A stretch of 33,037 nucleotides of DNA from Alphaproteobacteria bacterium (GTDB taxonomy: Bacteria; Pseudomonadota; Alphaproteobacteria; Thalassobaculales; Thalassobaculaceae): NCBI GenBank assembly GCA_013203465.1, contig JABMNR010000108.1, positions 1 through 33,037 on the forward strand, read 5' to 3'. A model generated the notes under the pieces. That model had not been told where the DNA came from, ran no database searches, and was given only the letters and a program-made list of their open reading frames with translations. The translations under genes and the position numbers were made by a program. Positions 8,359 to 16,765 of this stretch are shown one piece after another. Position 1 is the stretch's first letter; every line of letters starts with the position of its first letter.

Positions 8359-9159
8359 ATGCGTCGTTTTTTTGCGACAACGTTTCTCGCCGCCGCCCTG
8401 TTGTCCGGTTGCGCGGCTCCAGGTGAACTGGATGAAGGCGAGGTCTACGACCCGATCGAGCCGGCGAACCGTATGGTTTTTGCCGTTAATGAAACCATCG
8501 ATACCTTCGTGCTGCAGCCCACGGCCTTCGTCTATAAGGAGACCATTCCGGCGCCTGTTCGGGACATGGTGCGCAGCTTCCTCGACTGGGTACGATCGCC
8601 GGTGATCTTGGTAAACGACATTCTTCAGAGCGATTGGGCCGCCGCCGAGATCACGGCCTCGCGTTTCGTCGCCAACGCACCGATGTTTGGCTTCGTGGAT
8701 AACGCCACGGGGCTGGGGCTTGTCCATCGGGACGAAGATTTCGGCCAGACCCTCGGTGTTTGGGGAACCGAAGGCGGTATTTACATCATGCTGCCCCTCC
8801 TCGGGCCGTCGAACACGCGCGATACCGTGGGCCGCGTTGTGGATTATTTCATGGATCCGACGACCTACATCGGCGACGACGACGCGAACTTTAACTACCA
8901 GATCAGCCGGCGAGCCGTGGATGGCATTGACTTCAGGGCACGCAATTACGAGGTCATCAACGATTTGAAGGCCACGTCGGTCGATTACTACGCGCGAGTG
9001 CGCACCATTTATCAGCAAGCCCGGAATTCGGCGATCCGGAATGGCGCGCCCGCACCCTCCGTGCCAAGCGTGGTGCCCAATTCATCGGGCGAGTTCGATG
9101 AGTTCGTGCCAAGCAGTTCGGATGAACAGACCGGCAGCAAGCCAGCAGCCTCGGATTGA
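8359..9159 (+). CDS. mlaA: MlaA (VacJ) outer-membrane lipoprotein of phospholipid retrograde transport
   Basis: Outer-membrane component of the Mla system, which removes mislocalised phospholipid from the outer leaflet. It has 266 aa. A lipoprotein signal peptide ends in the lipobox LLSGC with the lipidated Cys at residue 18. The family motif YDPIEPANRMVFAVNE follows at about residues 31-46, and FGFVDNATGLGL, DFGQTLGVWG and YIMLPLLGPSNTRDTVG further on are MlaA hallmarks. The C terminus is a low-complexity Ser/Pro/Glu tail. The start is ATG 8359 (MRRFFATT) because the signal peptide begins there; an in-frame ATG at 8305 would add 18 residues without signal character. AGGA lies about 10 bases upstream. 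mlaC follows 90 bp downstream. Confidence 0.92.
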   Translation: MRRFFATTFLAAALLSGCAAPGELDEGEVYDPIEPANRMVFAVNETIDTFVLQPTAFVYKETIPAPVRDMVRSFLDWVRSPVILVNDILQSDWAAAEITASRFVANAPMFGFVDNATGLGLVHRDEDFGQTLGVWGTEGGIYIMLPLLGPSNTRDTVGRVVDYFMDPTTYIGDDDANFNYQISRRAVDGIDFRARNYEVINDLKATSVDYYARVRTIYQQARNSAIRNGAPAPSVPSVVPNSSGEFDEFVPSSSDEQTGSKPAASD

Positions 9160-9249
9160 TTTCGTACGCGGAATCCCCATTAAGTTTAGGCAACAAATTC
9201 CGGCGACAAACGCCGGTATCGAACGACTAACGACAGAGTGGGGGACAAG

Positions 9250-9861
9250 ATGGGGGCCATCGCACGTATCGTTCTCGTCGCCGCGGTCCTGGTGGTGGGA
9301 TCGCGCGCGTCACTGGCGGAATCGGGGGCCGAGAACTTCATTCGCACCCTGGCCGACCGGGCGCTGAGCCTCGTCACCGAGCCGTCGGCCTCGATGCCAG
9401 AGAAGCGCGTGCGCTTCGACGCGTTGTTGAACGAAACCTTCGACATGCCGGCGATTGGCCGGTTCCTGCTCGGACGCTATTGGCCTCTAGCGACGCAGGA
9501 GCAGCGCGAGGCCTATCTCAAAGCATTCAACGAGAACATCGTCTACACCTACACCAACCGCTTCAATAGCTACTCGGGACAAACGCTCTCGGTCGATGGC
9601 AGCCGCGAGGATGGTCAATTCGTGATCGTCACCAGCCGGATCATCGACCCCAACGGCGGACCGCCGGTGGTCTTGGACTGGCGCTTGGTCAAGACTGGCG
9701 ATGACTACAAGGTCATCGACTTGAAGATCGAGGACGTGAGCATGAGCATCACCCTACGCCGGGAATACGCCTCGCTGATTGAGAACAACGGTCGCAGTGT
9801 CCAGGCCTTGATCGACGCGCTGAACAAAAGCATGGCGACCCTGAAGGCAAGAAATTCCTAG
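9250..9861 (+). CDS. mlaC: MlaC periplasmic phospholipid-binding protein
   Basis: Periplasmic shuttle that carries phospholipid between MlaA at the outer membrane and the MlaFEDB ABC transporter. It has 203 aa. A signal peptide MGAIARIVLVAAVLVVG runs to a likely cleavage after ASLA (residue 21). The mature part contains RVRFDALLNETFDMPAIGRFLLGRYW and the YTNRFNSYSGQTLSV block with DWRLVKTGDDYKVIDLKIEDVSM, the conserved core of the Ttg2D/MlaC family. The ATG at 9250 is preferred over GTG 9238 because the purine-rich GGGGGACAAG sits just before it. It is co-oriented with mlaA; no mlaF, mlaE or mlaD gene is in the window. Confidence 0.9.
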   Translation: MGAIARIVLVAAVLVVGSRASLAESGAENFIRTLADRALSLVTEPSASMPEKRVRFDALLNETFDMPAIGRFLLGRYWPLATQEQREAYLKAFNENIVYTYTNRFNSYSGQTLSVDGSREDGQFVIVTSRIIDPNGGPPVVLDWRLVKTGDDYKVIDLKIEDVSMSITLRREYASLIENNGRSVQALIDALNKSMATLKARNS

Positions 9862-9880
9862 AACGCGACCGGTCCACTAA

Positions 9881-11563
9881 TCAGGCACGAACCAGCGGCT
9901 TGTAGCGGATGCGGTGGGGCTGGTTGGCATCATCGCCGAGGCGGCGCTTGCGATCCGCCTCGTACGCCTCGTAGTTGCCCTCGAACCACTCGGCATGACT
10001 GTTGCCCTCGAAGGCGAGGATATGGGTCGCGATGCGGTCAAGGAACCAGCGATCATGGCTGATCACCACAGCGCAGCCGGCAAACTCCAGCAGACCATCC
10101 TCCAAGGCCCGTAGGGTGTCGATGTCCAGATCGTTGGTCGGTTCATCCAGCAACAACAGGTTGGCGCCGGATTTCAGCATCTTCGCCAGATGCACGCGGT
10201 TGCGTTCGCCACCCGACAGCTGGCCGACCTTCTTCTGCTGATCGGCGCCACGGAAGTTGAACTGCCCGCAATAAGCCCGGCTCTGTATCTTGCGCCGACC
10301 TAGATCGATCTCGTCGAGACCGTCGGAAATTTCCTCGAACACCGTCTTGCCGGCGTTCAAGGTGTCGCGGCTCTGATCGACATAGCCAGCCACCACCGTG
10401 TCGCCGACCACGAACGTGCCTTTGTCCGGCTGCTCCTGGCCGGTGATGATCCGAAACAGCGTCGTCTTGCCGGCGCCGTTCGGCCCGATCACCCCGACAA
10501 TACCCCCCGGCGGCAGCTTGAACGACAGGTTCTCGATCAGCAGATGGTCGCCAAAGCCCTTGTAGAGCCCCTCGGCATTGATCACCACGTCACCAAGACG
10601 CGGTCCCGGCGGAATGACAATCTGCACATTGTCGGCGGCCTTCTCCTGACTCTGCGCCAGCAAATCCTCGTAGGCGTTGATACGCGCCTTCGACTTGGCC
10701 TGACGGGCGCGCGGGCTCTGCTGTATCCATTCCAGCTCATGGTCGAGGCTGCGCATGCGTGCCGCCTCGGTCCGGCCCTCTTGCTCCAGCCGCTTCTTCT
10801 TTTGCACCAGCCAGCCGGAATAATTGCCCTCGTAGGGAATGCCCCGCCCCCGATCGATCTCCAGAATCCAGCCGGCGACTTCGTCGAGGAAATACCGGTC
10901 ATGGGTCACGGTCACCACGGTGCCGGGATAATCAGCCAAGGTCCGCTGCAGCCAAGCAACGCTCTCGGCGTCGAGATGGTTGGTCGGCTCGTCCAGCAGC
11001 AACAGATCCGGTTGCGACAGCAGCAACTTGCACAACGCCACCCGGCGGCGCTCTCCGCCTGATAGCTTGGAGACGTCGGCGTTGCCCGGTGGACAGCGCA
11101 ACGCGTCCATGGCGATCTCCACCTTGCGCTCCAGATCCCACGCGTCGGCGGCGTCGATCTTTTCCTGCAGCTCGGCCTGCTCGGCCAGCAGCGCGGTCAT
11201 CTCGTCGTCGGTCATCTCCTCGGCGAACCGCGCGCTGATCTCGTTGAACTGGTCGACCAAATCCTTGACCGCGCCCATGCCCTGAAGCACGTTGCTTTGC
11301 ACATCGACGCTCGCATCCAGCTCCGGCTCTTGGGCGAGATAGCCGACCGTCGAGCCCTCGGCGGCCCAAGCCTCGCCCTGATATTCGGTGTCAAGACCGG
11401 CCATGATCCGCAGCAACGTCGATTTACCGGCGCCGTTCAGGCCCAGCACGCCGATCTTCGCACCCGGCAGGAACGACAACCGGATGTCCTTCAGAACTTC
11501 CCGTCCCCCGGGATAGGTCTTGGACAAACCGTTCATCACGTAGATGTACTGATAAGACGCCAT
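9881..11563 (-). CDS. ettA: Energy-dependent translational throttle protein EttA (ABC-F ATPase)
   Basis: A soluble ABC-F protein that binds the ribosomal E site and couples translation to the ATP/ADP ratio. It has 560 aa, close to the E. coli length of 555. It has two ABC cassettes: Walker A GLNGAGKST and GPNGAGKTT, signatures LSGGERRRVALCKLL and LSGGERNRVHLAKML, and Walker B LLLLDEPTNHLD and LLLLDEPTNDLD. There are no membrane segments. The linker between the cassettes contains the RMRSLDHELEWIQQSPRARQ stretch of the tRNA-interaction (PtIM) arm. The start is ATG 11561-11563 (MASYQYIYVMNGLSK), matching the EttA N terminus; an upstream in-frame ATG at 11614 would add 17 residues not found in the family. 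It converges with mlaC. Confidence 0.94.
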   Translation of the reverse strand: MASYQYIYVMNGLSKTYPGGREVLKDIRLSFLPGAKIGVLGLNGAGKSTLLRIMAGLDTEYQGEAWAAEGSTVGYLAQEPELDASVDVQSNVLQGMGAVKDLVDQFNEISARFAEEMTDDEMTALLAEQAELQEKIDAADAWDLERKVEIAMDALRCPPGNADVSKLSGGERRRVALCKLLLSQPDLLLLDEPTNHLDAESVAWLQRTLADYPGTVVTVTHDRYFLDEVAGWILEIDRGRGIPYEGNYSGWLVQKKKRLEQEGRTEAARMRSLDHELEWIQQSPRARQAKSKARINAYEDLLAQSQEKAADNVQIVIPPGPRLGDVVINAEGLYKGFGDHLLIENLSFKLPPGGIVGVIGPNGAGKTTLFRIITGQEQPDKGTFVVGDTVVAGYVDQSRDTLNAGKTVFEEISDGLDEIDLGRRKIQSRAYCGQFNFRGADQQKKVGQLSGGERNRVHLAKMLKSGANLLLLDEPTNDLDIDTLRALEDGLLEFAGCAVVISHDRWFLDRIATHILAFEGNSHAEWFEGNYEAYEADRKRRLGDDANQPHRIRYKPLVRA

Positions 11564-11776
11564 GGTCGCCGTGCTCGCCAGTTGTCGAGGAGATGGCGGT
11601 TCTAGCTCAGCCACCCCGCGCCCGCAACGATACGGTGACCGGCGTGTGAAGGCTCATGACCGTGCCGGGAAAGGACGCCTCATTGACCAGGAGCATTGTG
11701 GGGGTATGGCCCGCGGCGCAAACTAATGCATCGGTCGTGCGTCCGTTGTCTCAGCACTTGGCCAGGGAGGGCAAGT

Positions 11777-13918
11777 ATGGCGTCAACAACTGGGGCGACT
11801 CCGCTGTTCGCGATTGAAGCGGTCGCCGTCGATACCGAAACGACTGGTCTGGATGCCGCCAAGGTCAGGATCATCCAGCTTGGAGCGATCCACATAGCGA
11901 ATGGGGCGCTGGACGCCGAGAGATTCTACGAACAGCTCATCGCTCCCGGCGTGCCTATCCCGCCACCCTCGACGGCCATACACGGCATCACCGAAAACGC
12001 GGTTCTTGAGGCGCCGACGCTGAAAGAGGCCTGGCCCACCTTCATCGCCTTTCTGGATGAACGGGTTGTCGTCGGGCACTCGATCGGTTTCGATCTGACG
12101 GTTCTGGCCGCCGAGGCGGAACGCAACCGACTTGCCTGGAAGAAACCACGATCGTTGTGTGTACGCCTGCTGGCGACGATCGTGGCTCCGACGCTTGCCA
12201 ACCACTCGCTTGATGCGCTGGCGAGTTGGCTCGGATTGGAGACGAGAAACCGGCACCAAGCCCTGGGAGACGCCGAGGCAGCCGGCCTCGTCTTCCTCGC
12301 CCTCATCCCAAAACTGCGGGAAAAAGGCATACGCACGCTCGCCGAGGCCGAACGCGCCTGTTTGGGACTGCTGCCCGAGTTGAACCGTCACGCCAACGCG
12401 GGGTGGGACATGCCGGTATCCGAACCGGGTCTCGACGACAAACGGGGCGTACTCGACCGTTTTGACAGCTATGCCTACCGCCACCGCACCGGCGATCTGA
12501 TGGCCAGCCCCGTTACCGTGGTCACGCCCGACACGACCCTCAAACAGGCCCTCGATTTGATGGCGTCGCGCGCCATCTCGTCGGTGTTCGTATCGCCAAC
12601 CGGTCAACCGAACCGTGATGTCCGGGACTACGCCATTCTGACGGAACGGGATGCGATGCGCCGGATCGCCAAGAATGGAGCCGCCGCCCTGGACGAGGTT
12701 GTGGCGGCGATCGGTTCGAGGCCGATCCACACCATTCATGAGAACGCCTTCCTCTATCGCGCGATCGGTCGGATGAGCCGCCTCAAGATACGTCATCTGG
12801 GCGTACACTCGGACTCGGACATCTTGACCGGCGTCGTCTCCGCTCGAGACCTGCTGCGGTTGCGCGCCGACCCTGCCATCGCCCTCAACGACGTGATTGA
12901 AGAGTCCGCGTCGGCCGAGACGTTGGCGGTGGCCTGGTCGAGCTTGCCAGGCGTTGTTAACGCGCTCATCGCCGAGGAGATCGATGCACGCGTCATCTGT
13001 GAGATCGTCAGCGAGGAAATCCGCGCCATGACCCGGCGCGCCGCCGTCCTCGCCGCCGAGTCCATGATCTCCGATGGCAAGGGAGATGCTCCTTGTCCCT
13101 ATGCCGTCATGGTCCTGGGGTCGGGAGGGCGTGGCGAAAGCCTTCTTGTTCCCGACCAGGATAACGCGATCGTCTTTGCCACCGGCGCGCCGGGGGGGAC
13201 CGAAGACCGCTGGTTCGCCGAGCTTGGCGCGCGCATGACCGACATCCTCGACGCGGGCGGGATTCCGTACTGCACCGGTGGGGTCATGGCGCGCAACGAC
13301 GCCTGGCGCGGATCGGTCGACACGTGGAAGGACCGCATCGACGGATGGGTTCGGCGGTCCACGCTGGAGGACGCCCTCAACGTCGATATTTTTTTCGATC
13401 TGACCCCGGTTCACGGCGCGCGATCCCTCGCTCTCGACCTCTTGGCTCACGCCTATGATCGCGGCCGAGGCAATGTGGCCTTCGCCAAGGCACTGGCGCG
13501 AAATCTTTCCGCGGTGCCGGAACCGTTCACGATGTTGGGTGGACTGAAAGCCGCGGGAGGTCGTTTCGATTTAAAACTGTACGCTCTTTTTCCCATCGTG
13601 GCGGCCACCCGAACATTAGCGATTCGCCACAATGTAAGAAGACAATCGACCAAGGCGCGCATCGAGGAACTGATAAAGCTTGGCCTTGGCAGTGAAGCGG
13701 ATTTCACCGCCATGCTGCACACGCACACCCTCGCCTTGTCGCTGATGTTGGGGCAGCAGAGTCAGGACATCGCGTCGGGCCGAAAGTCGTCCAACTTGAT
13801 TGACCTCAACGGGTTAAGCAGGTCGCAAAAAAATCATCTGAAACAATCGCTTAAGTCGATCTCTCACATCCCCACGATAGTGCGGGATCTGCTGTTCAAG
13901 CAGGTGTCACGTGGGTGA
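11777..13918 (+). CDS. Fused DEDDh exonuclease - CBS pair - DUF294 nucleotidyltransferase
   Basis: A 713-aa three-part protein. Residues 10-175 are a DnaQ/epsilon-type 3'-5' exonuclease with the DEDDh set D19 and E21 (DTETTG), D106 (GHSIGFDL), H160 and D165. Residues about 235-365 are two CBS repeats (RTGDLMASPVTVVTPD and IRHLGVHS..TGVVSARDLL), which usually sense adenine nucleotides. Residues about 380-560 are a DUF294 GlnD-like nucleotidyltransferase with GSGGRGES (448-455) and the metal aspartates D460 and D462. The rest is the DUF294 C-terminal helical domain. GGGAGGG at 11765-11771 is five bases before ATG 11777. It precedes the DUF4212/symporter pair, so a role in sensing or controlling solute uptake is inferred. 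All visible catalytic residues are intact. Confidence 0.88.
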   Translation: MASTTGATPLFAIEAVAVDTETTGLDAAKVRIIQLGAIHIANGALDAERFYEQLIAPGVPIPPPSTAIHGITENAVLEAPTLKEAWPTFIAFLDERVVVGHSIGFDLTVLAAEAERNRLAWKKPRSLCVRLLATIVAPTLANHSLDALASWLGLETRNRHQALGDAEAAGLVFLALIPKLREKGIRTLAEAERACLGLLPELNRHANAGWDMPVSEPGLDDKRGVLDRFDSYAYRHRTGDLMASPVTVVTPDTTLKQALDLMASRAISSVFVSPTGQPNRDVRDYAILTERDAMRRIAKNGAAALDEVVAAIGSRPIHTIHENAFLYRAIGRMSRLKIRHLGVHSDSDILTGVVSARDLLRLRADPAIALNDVIEESASAETLAVAWSSLPGVVNALIAEEIDARVICEIVSEEIRAMTRRAAVLAAESMISDGKGDAPCPYAVMVLGSGGRGESLLVPDQDNAIVFATGAPGGTEDRWFAELGARMTDILDAGGIPYCTGGVMARNDAWRGSVDTWKDRIDGWVRRSTLEDALNVDIFFDLTPVHGARSLALDLLAHAYDRGRGNVAFAKALARNLSAVPEPFTMLGGLKAAGGRFDLKLYALFPIVAATRTLAIRHNVRRQSTKARIEELIKLGLGSEADFTAMLHTHTLALSLMLGQQSQDIASGRKSSNLIDLNGLSRSQKNHLKQSLKSISHIPTIVRDLLFKQVSRG

Positions 13919-14179
13919 TGACGAGCGTGCAATTCTCGCCTGTGGGCGGCGGAAGACTTTAGAGTTCGATGGTGCTCTGATCGTATTAGCCGCCACGCGC
14001 CAAGAGATCTAGGGCGCCCGGGTCAAGCCCACCGATCGCTCTGCTTGCAAGATTCAGCGATTGAGTTACGCTCGTAAAGTAGCGTGGGCATTAGTCCACC
14101 CAGTTGGGGGCTCCAGATAAAAATTAAGATTAAACAGGGGAAACTCTGAGTTACCCAATGAAAATGGGAGGAAATAACC
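13919..14179. other. Intergenic region before the symporter genes
   Basis: 261 bp between the exonuclease/DUF294 gene and the DUF4212 gene on the same strand. The last 80 bases are AT-richer than the surroundings and end in a strong ribosome site, GGGAGG at 14166-14171. I see no reading frame of merit, no intrinsic terminator with a T-run and no convincing sigma-54 element. It probably holds the symporter promoter. Confidence 0.5.
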
Positions 14180-14446
14180 TTGAATGACCAAGTGATGGAG
14201 AATCGAGAAGAACATTGGCGGAGAACCAGAAATCTGATGATCATAAATCTGATCATATGGTTTTTCTTCGCTTTTGTCGTGCACTGGTTCGCGCGCGATC
14301 TCAATGAAATAAGCTTCATCGGCTTCCCTGTCGGTTACTACATGGCCTCTCAGGGATCGCTTTTCGCTTTCGTCATCCAGCTGTTTGTCTTCGTGAGACA
14401 GCAGGATCAGATCGATCGCGATTGCGGTGTGGCCGAAGAAGATTAA
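14180..14446 (+). CDS. DUF4212 small subunit of sodium:solute symporter
   Basis: An 88-aa inner-membrane protein with two transmembrane helices (about residues 18-40 and 52-73) and charged ends, of the DUF4212/TIGR03647 family. This family occurs as the small partner of VC_2705-type sodium:solute symporters. The motif EHWRRTRNLMIINLIIWFFF, followed by FPVGYYMASQGSLFAFV, is characteristic. The start is TTG 14180 because GGGAGG lies 8 bases upstream; the next in-frame ATG (14195) has no ribosome site. The large subunit starts 15 bp after the stop, so the two are translated from one message. The transported solute is unknown, with acetate or another short carboxylate likely by family association. 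Confidence 0.9.
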   Translation: MNDQVMENREEHWRRTRNLMIINLIIWFFFAFVVHWFARDLNEISFIGFPVGYYMASQGSLFAFVIQLFVFVRQQDQIDRDCGVAEED

Positions 14447-14461
14447 GGGAGGAATCGCGTC

Positions 14462-16294
14462 ATGAGCTGGTTCAGAATTCAGGGAAGGTTCGTCGATAAC
14501 CTGCCCAAGATCTATGGCATCTACACGGGCGGCTTTCTGGGATTCGTCGCCTTGATGGCCATCCTCGAGCAGTACGGGGGCGCTACCGCCGACACCATCG
14601 GCATCCTGTTCGTCGCCTTCACCATCGTCATCTACGCCCTCATCGGCTGGCTGTCCCGCACGATGCAGGTCGACGCCTACTACGTCGCGGGGCGTGAGGT
14701 GCCGCCCGTGTTCAACGGGATGGCGACCGCCGCCGACTGGATGTCCGGCGCGTCCTTCGTCGCCATGGCCGGCGGTATCTACATGGGCGGCCACTCCTAC
14801 CTTGCCTTCGTGGTCGGGTGGACCGGTGGTTACGTGTTGGTCGCGGTACTGATGGCGCCGTATTTGCGCAAGTTCGGCTGCTACACGGTTCCGGACTTCA
14901 TCGGCACCCGCTACGGCGGCAATCTCACGCGCCTCCTTGCGGTCCTGGTTCTGGTGGTGGCGTCCTTCACTTACGTGACGGCGCAGATCAACGCGACCGG
15001 CACCATCGCGTCGCGCGCGTTGCAGATCCCATTCGAGGTCGGCGTCTGGTTCGGCCTTCTGGGCATTCTGCTGTGCTCGATGCTCGGCGGTATGCGGGCG
15101 GTCACCTGGACCCAAGTGGCGCAATACATCGTGCTGATCATCGCCTATCTCGTACCGGTGTTCTGGATGTCCATGAAGCAGGACTTCGGCGTCATTCCCC
15201 AGTTCGCCTATGGTGACGCCACGGCCCGCATTCAGGAACTGGAGCCCATGCTGGGTGTCGGTACACTCAAGGCGACCGAGAGCTTCGCCGGTCTGAGTGC
15301 GTTGGTGAACCTGCACGCCACACCGGGCGACTCCGCCCTCGCGGCGTGGAAGTTCGTGACCCTGGTCGCCGCCATGATGCTCGGCACGGCGTCGCTGCCG
15401 CACATCCTGATGCGCTACTTCACCACCCCGTCGGTGCGCGCCGCCCGGACCTCGGTGGCGTGGTCGTTGTTCTTCATCACCCTGCTGTACTTCACCGCTC
15501 CGGCGTTGGCGACGTTCACCAAGCTGCAGGTGCTGGATCCGAATCTAGCGACCAGCATCATCGGCAAGGCCATTGTCGACGTAAACGCGCTGGAATGGAT
15601 ACAGAAATGGAGCGAGATCGGCATGTTGAAGATCGCCGACTCCAACGGTGACGGCATTCTGCAGATCAACGAGTTCTTCATGCGCGGCGATATCGTCGTG
15701 CTGGCGACCCCGGAGATCGCGGGACTACCCTACGTCATCTCCGGCCTGGTGGCCGCGGGTGGCATGGCGGCGGCGATGTCGACGGCCGATGGCCTGCTTC
15801 TGGCCATCGCCAACGCGCTTAGCCACGATCTGTACTACAAGATCATCGACCCCAAGGCGGAAACCCGGAAGCGACTTCTGGTTGCCCGTATCCTGCTGAT
15901 CCTGATCGGTGCCGCCGGCGCCTTCGTGGCCAGCCTGAAGTTGACCAGTATTCTCGGAGCGGTGGCCTGGGCCTTCTGTTTCGCGATGTCCGGTCTGTTC
16001 TTCCCGCTGGTGCTCGGGGTCTGGTGGAAACGGGCCAATCGCGCGGGAGCGATCGCCGGCATGGCGGTCGGGCTGGGCGTTGGCTTCTGGTACCTCTACA
16101 TGGTCAGGTTCGCGGGTATGGAGCCGTGGATCGGTCTTGATCACCTTCGCTTCGGCATCGTCGGGGCAAGCGCAAGCCTGATCTCGATGGTCGCGGTGAC
16201 CCTGATGACCGCGGCACCCGACGCGGAGACTCAAGCCATGGTGGACGAGGTTCGCATCCCATCTGGCGCGACCATCCTAGGGTCGACGCACTAA
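14462..16294 (+). CDS. Sodium:solute symporter large subunit (VC_2705/ActP-like) with EF-hand loop
   Basis: A 610-aa inner-membrane sodium-coupled transporter of the SSS family, VC_2705 subfamily (TIGR03648), with about 13 membrane segments. TYYVAGREVPPVFNGMATAADWMSGASF-type sequence at about 77-105, GGYVLVAVLMAPYLRKFGCYTVPDF and GLVAAGGMAAAMSTADGLLLAIANALSHD are SSS sodium-site and core motifs. Between membrane segments at residues 393-404 (15638-15673) it has a canonical EF-hand loop, DSNGDGILQINE, with acidic or amide groups at positions 1, 3, 5 and 9 and Glu at position 12. GGGAGG precedes the ATG. It pairs with the DUF4212 subunit and ends at a strong terminator. The substrate is not known; ActP homologues carry acetate. 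Confidence 0.9.
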   Translation: MSWFRIQGRFVDNLPKIYGIYTGGFLGFVALMAILEQYGGATADTIGILFVAFTIVIYALIGWLSRTMQVDAYYVAGREVPPVFNGMATAADWMSGASFVAMAGGIYMGGHSYLAFVVGWTGGYVLVAVLMAPYLRKFGCYTVPDFIGTRYGGNLTRLLAVLVLVVASFTYVTAQINATGTIASRALQIPFEVGVWFGLLGILLCSMLGGMRAVTWTQVAQYIVLIIAYLVPVFWMSMKQDFGVIPQFAYGDATARIQELEPMLGVGTLKATESFAGLSALVNLHATPGDSALAAWKFVTLVAAMMLGTASLPHILMRYFTTPSVRAARTSVAWSLFFITLLYFTAPALATFTKLQVLDPNLATSIIGKAIVDVNALEWIQKWSEIGMLKIADSNGDGILQINEFFMRGDIVVLATPEIAGLPYVISGLVAAGGMAAAMSTADGLLLAIANALSHDLYYKIIDPKAETRKRLLVARILLILIGAAGAFVASLKLTSILGAVAWAFCFAMSGLFFPLVLGVWWKRANRAGAIAGMAVGLGVGFWYLYMVRFAGMEPWIGLDHLRFGIVGASASLISMVAVTLMTAAPDAETQAMVDEVRIPSGATILGSTH

Positions 16295-16310
16295 CACGGC
16301 GTTTCGCCGA

Positions 16311-16349
16311 AAGCCGGGGAGAGAATACCTCTCCCCGGCTTCTTTTTTT
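16311..16349 (+). terminator. Rho-independent terminator after the symporter operon
   Basis: A perfect 13-bp stem (16311-16323 pairing with 16329-16341), with a five-base loop AATAC and a run of seven T at 16343-16349. It starts 17 bases after the symporter stop codon, so it closes the exonuclease/symporter transcription unit. Confidence 0.93.
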
Positions 16350-16396
16350 GCTACCTTCGGCTCGAGCAGACTCCATTCATCCGGAGCGTTACGACC

Positions 16397-16753
16397 ATGC
16401 AATCCGCCATTCCCCTTTGGGCCTTGGTGCTCGACTACGTCCTTGGGATGATCATGTGGACGTTGATCGGCCGCTTTGGGATGGGCCTCTTCCTGCCCAA
16501 GGAAAGTAAATTCTTTTTTATGCGGTTTTTCGTGTGGGCGACGGATCCGCTGCTCAATCTCTTTAAGCCGATCACGCCCAGCTTTCTCATCCCCGCCATC
16601 GTGCCGCTCTACGTGGCGTGGTTCTTTTACATGGTCCGCTTCTATCTGATGCCCTGGGTGCTCGGCTATTCGGTGATGGGCATGCTGTCGTTTCCGCTGG
16701 AAAGCGAGTTCGCCCACGGGCTGGCCGCATTCTTCAGGATGTTCCTCAACTAA
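16397..16753 (+). CDS. Small integral membrane protein, unknown function
   Basis: 118 aa, with three hydrophobic helices (about 6-30, 60-83 and 87-106) joined by a loop FVWATDPLLNLFKPITPSFL. That loop and the following hydrophobic stretch vaguely recall YggT-family proteins, but the match is too weak to name. GGAG at 16383-16386 lies 10 bases before the ATG, and the codon use fits the neighbours. It follows the terminator of the symporter operon, so it has its own transcription or depends on read-through. It converges with the next gene, 12 bp away. Confidence 0.65.
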   Translation: MQSAIPLWALVLDYVLGMIMWTLIGRFGMGLFLPKESKFFFMRFFVWATDPLLNLFKPITPSFLIPAIVPLYVAWFFYMVRFYLMPWVLGYSVMGMLSFPLESEFAHGLAAFFRMFLN

Positions 16754-16765
16754 TACCAAGGTTCA

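Noticed and set aside
11641-11720. TTGACC...TATGGC as a promoter for the exonuclease/DUF294 gene
   Set aside because: The -10 match is weak and the region is G-rich; not strong enough to list.
11783-13450. 555-aa open frame antisense to the exonuclease/DUF294 gene
   Set aside because: The opposite strand has intact catalytic motifs and a strong ribosome site; this frame has no recognisable domain.
13919-14179. Sigma-54 promoter before the symporter genes
   Set aside because: TTGCA occurs near 14044 but no GG element sits at the required distance upstream.
14066-15403. Long 445-aa open frame on the minus strand opposite the symporter
   Set aside because: Translation is His/Arg/Asp-rich with no family motifs; it is antisense to the clearly real DUF4212 and SSS genes, a usual effect of high GC.
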